Shown: in pieces, positions 58,709 through 64,000 of the stretch
How positions within the stretch are numbered: position 1 is the stretch's first letter
Layout: the number at the start of each line of letters is the position of its first letter
Source of the DNA: Marinomonas fungiae
GTDB lineage: Bacteria > Pseudomonadota > Gammaproteobacteria > Pseudomonadales > Marinomonadaceae
Direction: 5' to 3'
Assembly: GCF_001418205.1 (NCBI RefSeq)
Contig: NZ_LIQF01000008.1
Span: 62,001-126,000 of the forward strand
Length of the DNA: 64,000 bases
Program-made: the position numbers and the translations under genes
Notes under the pieces: model-generated
Seen by the model: the letters and a program-made list of their open reading frames with translations, nothing else
The model's database searches: none
Told to the model about the DNA's origin: nothing

Positions 58709-60019
58709 ATGAAAATTTTTGAGGAAATTGAATCGGAAGTACAATCTTACGCACGCTCGTTTCCACGTATATTCAACAAAGCGCAAGGCTGCTACTTATT
58801 TGATGAAGAAGGTAATAAGTACCTCGATTTTCTGGCAGGAGCCGGTACGCTCAACTACGGCCATAACCATCCTGTGTTAAAGAAAGCTTTAGTCGAATAC
58901 ATTATGGATGACGGTATTACCCATGGTCTGGATCTGCATACTAAAGCAAAAGGTGAGTTTCTTGAGTCTTTTAAACACAACATCTTAGAGCCTCGTGACT
59001 TAGAGTATGTGATGCAGTTCACTGGTCCGACCGGCACCAATGCCATAGAAGCCGCTATGAAACTGGCGCGTAATGTTACCGGGCGAGAAAATATCATCAC
59101 ATTTACCAATGGTTTTCACGGCTGTAGCTTAGGAGCGTTGGCTGCAACGGGTAATGCTCATCATCGAGGTGTAGCAGGAACGTCTCTGGGGGGAATCAGT
59201 CGTGTGCCATTTGATGGCTACTTAGGCGATGGCATCGAAACAACAGAGTATCTGGATAAGGTGTTGTCCGACTCGTCTAGCGGCATTGACCACCCTGCTG
59301 CCGTGTTGGTGGAGACCGTTCAAGGAGAGGGGGGGATTAACGCAGCATCGCTAGATTGGTTGAAAAATCTTGAAGCAGTATGTCGCAAACACGATGTGCT
59401 GTTAATCGTCGATGATATTCAAGCAGGCTGTGGCCGAACCGGAACCTTCTTTAGCTTTGAGCCAGCGGGTATTAAACCAGATATAGTCACCTTGTCTAAG
59501 TCCATCAGCGGCTATGGTCTGCCATTTGCGATTGTGCTGTTCAAGCCTGAGTTGGATCAATGGAAGCCAGGCGAACATAACGGCACTTTTCGTGGTAACA
59601 ACCTTGCCTTTGTTACAGCGAAGCACGCTTTAGACACCTTTTGGAAAGACGACAGCTTCGCTAAAGAAGTTCGTCGTAAAGGCCAATACATAGAAGATCG
59701 TCTCAATACAATTGTTGCGGAAGTGGGAGAGGGCAACTTCACCGTTCGTGGTCGCGGTATGATGCGCGGCATCAATTGTGTTAGCGGGGAGCTGGCGAGC
59801 AAAATCACCAAAGCTTGTTTCAAACAGAATTTGATTATAGAGACATCCGGAGCTGACGATCAGGTGGTGAAGTTTTTATGTCCACTGATCATTAGCGATG
59901 AAGAGCTTAAACAAGGTATTGATATTGTGGAACGAGCTATTCGCGAGGTCTGCGCAAAAACCGATGAAATGCCTGAAGAAAGAAGCTACTTCGATGAAAA
60001 CTACGACATTGCTGTCTAG
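58709..60019 (+). CDS. ectB: diaminobutyrate-2-oxoglutarate aminotransferase
   Basis: A 436-residue class III PLP aminotransferase making diaminobutyrate from aspartate semialdehyde, with glutamate as amino donor. FLAGAGTLNYGHNHPVL and HGLDLHTKAKGEF open the family pattern; the PLP motif is DDIQAGCGRTG and the Schiff-base Lys is in TLSKSISGYGLP. It starts 63 bases after ectA. Confidence 0.95.
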   Translation: MKIFEEIESEVQSYARSFPRIFNKAQGCYLFDEEGNKYLDFLAGAGTLNYGHNHPVLKKALVEYIMDDGITHGLDLHTKAKGEFLESFKHNILEPRDLEYVMQFTGPTGTNAIEAAMKLARNVTGRENIITFTNGFHGCSLGALAATGNAHHRGVAGTSLGGISRVPFDGYLGDGIETTEYLDKVLSDSSSGIDHPAAVLVETVQGEGGINAASLDWLKNLEAVCRKHDVLLIVDDIQAGCGRTGTFFSFEPAGIKPDIVTLSKSISGYGLPFAIVLFKPELDQWKPGEHNGTFRGNNLAFVTAKHALDTFWKDDSFAKEVRRKGQYIEDRLNTIVAEVGEGNFTVRGRGMMRGINCVSGELASKITKACFKQNLIIETSGADDQVVKFLCPLIISDEELKQGIDIVERAIREVCAKTDEMPEERSYFDENYDIAV

Positions 60020-60034
60020 ACATTTCTAATTCGA

Positions 60035-60052
60035 GGAGCACTTCGGTGCTCC
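60035..60052 (+). terminator. UUCG-loop hairpin between ectB and ectC
   Basis: GGAGCAC-TTCG-GTGCTCC: 7-bp stem with a C(UUCG)G tetraloop, one of the most stable RNA loops. No U-tract directly follows. It probably stabilises the ectAB message or gives partial termination before ectC. Confidence 0.6.
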
Positions 60053-60098
60053 GCCTTCAATTTATTTTTAGTCAAGTTTAAGCAAAAGGAGTCTCGTT

Positions 60099-60488
60099 AT
60101 GATCGTGCGTGATTTAAATGAATGTGAGCAAACAGAGCGCAAGGTAGTTTCCCCTGATGGTAAATGGCAAAGCGTACGTATGTTGCTAAAAGGCGACAAT
60201 ATGGGGTACTCGTTCCATATCACAACGATTTTTGCTGGTCAGGAATGCCAATTTCATTACCAAAACCATTTTGAATCGGTTTTCTGTATGGAGGGGGAAG
60301 GCGAAATTGAGAGCCGTGAAGATGGCAAAGTTTACCCGATCAAACCTGGTACTTTGTACAACCTCAACGAGCATGATCGTCATACGTTACGTGCCTTCAG
60401 TGAGCTGAAGTTAGCGTGTGTGTTTAATCCTCCTGTCACGGGTCAAGAAGTTCATAACGCTGAGGGGGCTTATGAGTTACTGGACTAA
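60099..60488 (+). CDS. ectC: ectoine synthase
   Basis: A 129-residue cupin enzyme cyclising N-gamma-acetyl-diaminobutyrate to ectoine. MIVRDLNECEQTERKVV opens the family pattern, with the cupin motif around FHYQNHFESVFCMEGEGEI (metal-binding region, about 55-73) and TLYNLNEHDRHTLRA later. It has an AAAGGAG ribosome site. No ectD hydroxylase is found after it, so hydroxyectoine is not expected from this locus. Confidence 0.96.
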   Translation: MIVRDLNECEQTERKVVSPDGKWQSVRMLLKGDNMGYSFHITTIFAGQECQFHYQNHFESVFCMEGEGEIESREDGKVYPIKPGTLYNLNEHDRHTLRAFSELKLACVFNPPVTGQEVHNAEGAYELLD

Positions 60489-60585
60489 ACAATATCTCTA
60501 CTAATCTAAGAGAACCTCGATGCCTGTTTGAGTGCTCTAAAAGCGACCAAAAGAGGCATTATTCATTAAGATTTGTGTAATTCAT

Positions 60586-60600
60586 GCTTAATATTTAAGC
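60586..60600 (+). promoter_or_regulatory. palindrome upstream of ask (shared with ectA)
   Basis: GCTTAA-TAT-TTAAGC is a perfect 6-bp-arm palindrome in the 190-base gap between ectC and ask. It shares 12 bases with the ectA upstream motif. It may be the operator of a regulator that controls both the pathway and its dedicated aspartokinase. Confidence 0.5.
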
Positions 60601-60678
60601 GCCCTTATGACACACTACGCACCGGCGCTCACAATATAGGTTGAGGTTCCCTTAGCCCTACAGAAATTCGGAAATAAA

Positions 60679-62121
60679 ATGGGACAACATACAGTTGATA
60701 AGATCGGCGGAACGTCCATGAGCGACTACCGCTCGGTCCGCGATAACATTATTTTTAAACCAGCAGGCACAGAAGACCTGTATCAACGTATTTTCGTGGT
60801 ATCGGCATATGGCGGTATTACCGACAAGCTGCTGGAACATAAGAAAACGGGTGATGCTGGTATTTATGCGCACTTCGCAAAAGACCGCAATCAAAGTGGC
60901 TGGCGTGATGCCTTTGCCGACGTTCGTGAAACCATGTTGGGTATCAACCGTGATTTGTTTGGTGAGAGTGAGCTTCTAACCGAAGCTGATGACTTTTTGG
61001 TGGCTCGCTTAGACCAGGCTCAAGAAGCATTAGAAGATTTAAGCCGCCTTTGTTCTCATGGCCATTTTTCTATCGATGAGCATCTGTCTACAGTTCGCGA
61101 AATGTTGGCAAGTCTTGGTGAAGCCCACAGTGCATTCAACATGGCGCACTTGCTGAAGCGCGATGGTGTTAATGCTGTATTTGTCGACCTTACCGGTTGG
61201 AACGCAAGCGTACATATGTCTTTGGACGAACGCATCGTTGAGTCATTTAAAGATGTAGATCTAGCCACTCAGTTGCCGATTGCAACGGGCTATGCCCACA
61301 GTGAAACGGGTCTGATGACCACGTTTGACCGTGGTTACTCGGAAATGACCTTCAGCCGTATTGCGGTATTGACGCAAGCGCGTGAAGCCATCATTCACAA
61401 AGAGTTCCACCTAAGCAGTGCGGACCCTCGTCTAGTGGGCGAAGACAAAGCCGTGCCAATCGGTCGTACCAACTATGACGTAGCGGATCAGTTAGCCAAC
61501 TTGGGTATGGAAGCGATCCACCCGAAAGCAGCAAAAGGCTTGCGTCAAAGCAAGATTGCTTTGCGTGTGAAGAATACTTTCGAGCCAGATCACAGTGGTA
61601 CGTTAATTACAGGTGACTACGTTTCTGATGCTCCTTGTGTAGAGATCATTGCAGGTAGCCGCGGTGTCTATGCGGTTGAGCTATTCGACCAAGAAATGGC
61701 AGGTGAAATTGATAGCTTCGATATGGGCATTTTGAATGTGTTGAACCAGCTGGGGGCACACATCATCGCCAAAGATATCAATGCCAACAGTATTACGCAC
61801 TATTTAGCCGCTAACCTAAAAACACTAAAGCGTGTGATTCGTATGCTAGGTGAAGAGTTCCCTGAAGCAGAAATCACTCAGCGTAAAGTGGCAATCGTAT
61901 CGGCCATCGGTTCGGATATGAAAACAACTGGTATGCTGGCGAGCGCGGTGAAGGCAATCTCTGAGCAAAACATCAATGTCATTGCAATGCACCAATCTAT
62001 GCGCCAAGTTGATATGCAGTTCGTAGTGGATGAAGAAGACTACGAAGTGGCTATCCGTAGCCTGCACAAAGAGCTCGTTGAATCTCACAACCACGGTCGT
62101 GCGATCTGTCTAGCATCTTAA
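60679..62121 (+). CDS. ask: aspartate kinase, ectoine type
   Basis: A 480-residue aspartokinase of the Ask_Ect group that accompanies ectABC. The kinase domain starts KIGGTSMSDYRSVRDN (residues 8-23) with the later LSSADPRLVG. Two C-terminal ACT domains are visible from about residue 330 (VAIVSAIGSDMKTTGM and MHQSMRQVDMQFVV). It phosphorylates aspartate to supply aspartate semialdehyde for EctB, usually free of lysine/threonine feedback. A 190-base gap separates it from ectC, so it may have its own promoter. Confidence 0.93.
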   Translation: MGQHTVDKIGGTSMSDYRSVRDNIIFKPAGTEDLYQRIFVVSAYGGITDKLLEHKKTGDAGIYAHFAKDRNQSGWRDAFADVRETMLGINRDLFGESELLTEADDFLVARLDQAQEALEDLSRLCSHGHFSIDEHLSTVREMLASLGEAHSAFNMAHLLKRDGVNAVFVDLTGWNASVHMSLDERIVESFKDVDLATQLPIATGYAHSETGLMTTFDRGYSEMTFSRIAVLTQAREAIIHKEFHLSSADPRLVGEDKAVPIGRTNYDVADQLANLGMEAIHPKAAKGLRQSKIALRVKNTFEPDHSGTLITGDYVSDAPCVEIIAGSRGVYAVELFDQEMAGEIDSFDMGILNVLNQLGAHIIAKDINANSITHYLAANLKTLKRVIRMLGEEFPEAEITQRKVAIVSAIGSDMKTTGMLASAVKAISEQNINVIAMHQSMRQVDMQFVVDEEDYEVAIRSLHKELVESHNHGRAICLAS

Positions 62122-62146
62122 GAATCGTGTTTGCTCAATAGCAAGT

Positions 62147-62174
62147 AAAAACCCAGCCAAGGCTGGGTTTTTTT
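62147..62174. terminator. terminator between ask and the GGDEF-EAL gene
   Basis: AAAACCCAGCC / GGCTGGGTTTT (11 bp, 3-base loop) followed by T-run; A-rich on the other side, so it is bidirectional for the convergent genes. Confidence 0.9.
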
Positions 62175-62178
62175 ATAG

Positions 62179-64000
62179 CTAGACGGAACTCGCTGTGAAA
62201 GACTCGACGATAATGGTCTCTGGAAAATCATCAAACTTATCTTCTGCAATGGGGCGACTAATGTAGTAGCCTTGGCCAAGGTCACAATTGAAGGATCGCA
62301 GCATATTAAGCTGCTCTATGGTTTCTACGCCTTCGGCGATGACCATGATGTCGAGCTTATGCGCCATGGCTATGATCGCTTCAACCATCATGCGATCATC
62401 TTTATCGGTCTCCAAGTCTCGAACAAAGCTTCGATCAATCTTTAGTAGATCCACTGGTAGGTTTTTCAGTTGGCCTAAAGAAGAAAAGCCTGTGCCGAAG
62501 TCATCGATGGCAACGCAAATCCCCAGCATTTTTAATTGCTCCAGAGTTTTCTTGGCATGAGCGATGTCTGTTAATAGGGTGGTTTCAGTGATCTCAAAAC
62601 CGATGTAATGACCGGGTATTTTGAACTGCTGAATCATCTGTTTGACATACGGCACTAGGTTTGGATCGTTCAACTGCAATGATGACAGGTTGATGTGTAA
62701 CAGAATCGGGTAAAGCCCCAGTTGTTCACGATGTGCAAGATACTCAAAGCTTTTACGAATTACGTAATTGCCAAGTTCTAAAATTTGCCCTGATTGCTCA
62801 GCTAGTGGAATAAAGTTGTCTGGATAGACTAGGCCTTTTTCAGGATGTTCCCAACGAACCAAGGCCTCTGCTCCAATGATTTTATTTAATTCTAAATCGA
62901 ATTGCGGTTGAAAATGTAGGATAAGCTGCTCTTCTTCGATGGCTTTTGCTAAAGCCAGCTCCTCATTATGCATATTGATGGTGTTTTGACGCATACTCTC
63001 ATCGAAGATGACAAACTGATTTTTACCACGGCGTTTGGCTTCATATAAGGCCACATCGGCACACTGCATTAGTGTTAAGAGTTGGGAGCCATGATTTGGG
63101 ATAAGAGTAATGCCTAACGAAGTACTTTGCTTAAATTCACGATAATCAATGCTAATGATTTTCTGCGTGCAATTTAAGATGTTTTGAGCTTTAGAACGAA
63201 CCTCTTCAACACTACCGGCTTCGGTTAATACGATAACAAATTCATCTCCGCCTAAACGCACCACGACATCATTGTCAGAGGTCTGCATTGATAAGCGTTC
63301 TGCTATTTTTATTAGGACCTTATCGCCGACGTCATGTCCAATGGTGTCGTTGATGGATTTAAAATTATCAAGGTCGAAATAAATGAAGGCGCCAAATGAA
63401 TGGTGCTTGGTAATATGCTGGATGATGTCAGTCATCCGATCGTTTAAAAAACGACGATTTGGTAGGCCTGTTAATGGATCTTTGAAGGCTAGCTCTTTCA
63501 GTTCTAGAGTTTTCTTATCGACCTCTTTCTGCAATTCAAGAGGTCGTATCAAAATGTTGTAAAGGCTCCAGGCGCAGATAGAGGCGAGCAGCAAAGAAAT
63601 CGCCATCATGTTGATGGTGCGAGTCTCGAGGTTATTGCTTATGTCATGGGAAAGGGAAAGTGTCCAAGAACCTGATGGTAGCGTAATTTCTGCCTGAACC
63701 AGTGCGCTGGAATCTAGTGCGCGTTCAGAGCGATAGAATTCAAAGACTTCATTGGAATCATTGTGCCGGCGCTCTAATGAAATGGCATACCCTTCCGATT
63801 CCAATTTATGAATGCCGCTGCTTTCTAATAGAGGTGTGAGATAGATTAATGCAGAGGCAAAGCCCCAAAATTCGTTGGCACCAGGGCCAGACGTTTCTTT
63901 AAAAATGGGGGTTCGGCTAATGACTGCTATACCCCCTTGTACCAATTTAACTGGCCCCACAGCGATCATGCGTTTTTCTTTGATGGCTAGCTGAGCAGCT
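62179..64000 (-). CDS. CHASE-like sensor, GGDEF-EAL cyclic-di-GMP protein (5' end beyond the window)
   Basis: At least 606 residues, open to the right edge: the frame continues without stop through 64000, so the true start is outside. The visible N-terminal part (GPVKLVQGGIAVISRTPIF) resembles a periplasmic CHASE domain, followed by a membrane helix (about 120 residues into the visible part, MMAISLLLASICAWSLY). The GGDEF domain has an intact RLGGDEF but no RxxD product-inhibition site five residues earlier. The EAL domain has EALVRW, NLSSLQL, ITETTLL, DDFGTG, KIDRSFV and AEGVET, all needed for phosphodiesterase activity. It may make or break c-di-GMP in response to an external signal. Confidence 0.93.
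   Translation of the reverse strand, partial: AAQLAIKEKRMIAVGPVKLVQGGIAVISRTPIFKETSGPGANEFWGFASALIYLTPLLESSGIHKLESEGYAISLERRHNDSNEVFEFYRSERALDSSALVQAEITLPSGSWTLSLSHDISNNLETRTINMMAISLLLASICAWSLYNILIRPLELQKEVDKKTLELKELAFKDPLTGLPNRRFLNDRMTDIIQHITKHHSFGAFIYFDLDNFKSINDTIGHDVGDKVLIKIAERLSMQTSDNDVVVRLGGDEFVIVLTEAGSVEEVRSKAQNILNCTQKIISIDYREFKQSTSLGITLIPNHGSQLLTLMQCADVALYEAKRRGKNQFVIFDESMRQNTINMHNEELALAKAIEEEQLILHFQPQFDLELNKIIGAEALVRWEHPEKGLVYPDNFIPLAEQSGQILELGNYVIRKSFEYLAHREQLGLYPILLHINLSSLQLNDPNLVPYVKQMIQQFKIPGHYIGFEITETTLLTDIAHAKKTLEQLKMLGICVAIDDFGTGFSSLGQLKNLPVDLLKIDRSFVRDLETDKDDRMMVEAIIAMAHKLDIMVIAEGVETIEQLNMLRSFNCDLGQGYYISRPIAEDKFDDFPETIIVESFTASSV

Overview
The window reads as chromosomal DNA of a marine, halotolerant gammaproteobacterium of the Oceanospirillales, most like Marinomonas. 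This is an inference from protein content: an ectoine locus with its dedicated aspartokinase, Na+-type PomA/PomB stators, a Pseudomonas-style arginine/ornithine uptake and glutamate dehydrogenase set, and an NSS Na+ symporter. I see no rRNA, tRNA, insertion sequence, prophage or CRISPR array. Coding density is high and composition looks even.

Left part (1-16.4 kb): the N-terminal end of an SbmA-like peptide importer; an NlpC/P60 lipoprotein; an arginine/glutamate catabolic block (astC and gdhB on the minus strand, a divergent AraC-type ArgR, and the aotPJQM ABC importer); PII protein glnK; hemE; a Nudix hydrolase coupled to a DUF2927 protein; and astE. The products connect: arginine import, succinyl-arginine degradation, then glutamate oxidation.

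Centre (16.5-36.9 kb): orphan znuA with a Zur-like box and a 45-bp His-codon tandem repeat; a complete CMP-Kdo pathway (kdsD-kdsA-kdsC-kdsB) running directly into type II secretion genes gspN-gspC-gspD; then an interposed block of a TraF-like outer-membrane protein plus pqiABC lipid-transport genes; then gspE-F-G-H-I-J-K-L-M. The whole stretch is on the plus strand and most genes overlap or nearly touch.

Housekeeping middle (36.9-51.4 kb): ygfA, 6S RNA and zapA (minus); prfB with its programmed frameshift, lysS and a lone hisC-type aminotransferase (plus); an acetyl-CoA hydrolase/CoA-transferase; an NAD(P)-binding SDR-like protein; the xseB-ispA-dxs isoprenoid operon (minus) divergent from pomAB; dapB; and a MarR regulator of the EctR/CosR type.

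Right part (51.6-64 kb): a likely light-response cluster (phrB, DUF523/DUF1722 protein and FAD oxidoreductase, divergent from a LitR-like MerR regulator with repeated TGTACA-type sites between them), a DUF2061 membrane protein, an NSS transporter with a structured leader, ectA-ectB-ectC-ask, and a GGDEF-EAL protein running off the right edge.

The points most worth following are the insertion of pqiABC plus a beta-barrel gene in the middle of the type II secretion operon, the LitR-type operators, the EctR/CosR-like regulator with a shared motif ahead of ectA and ask, and the structured NSS leader.
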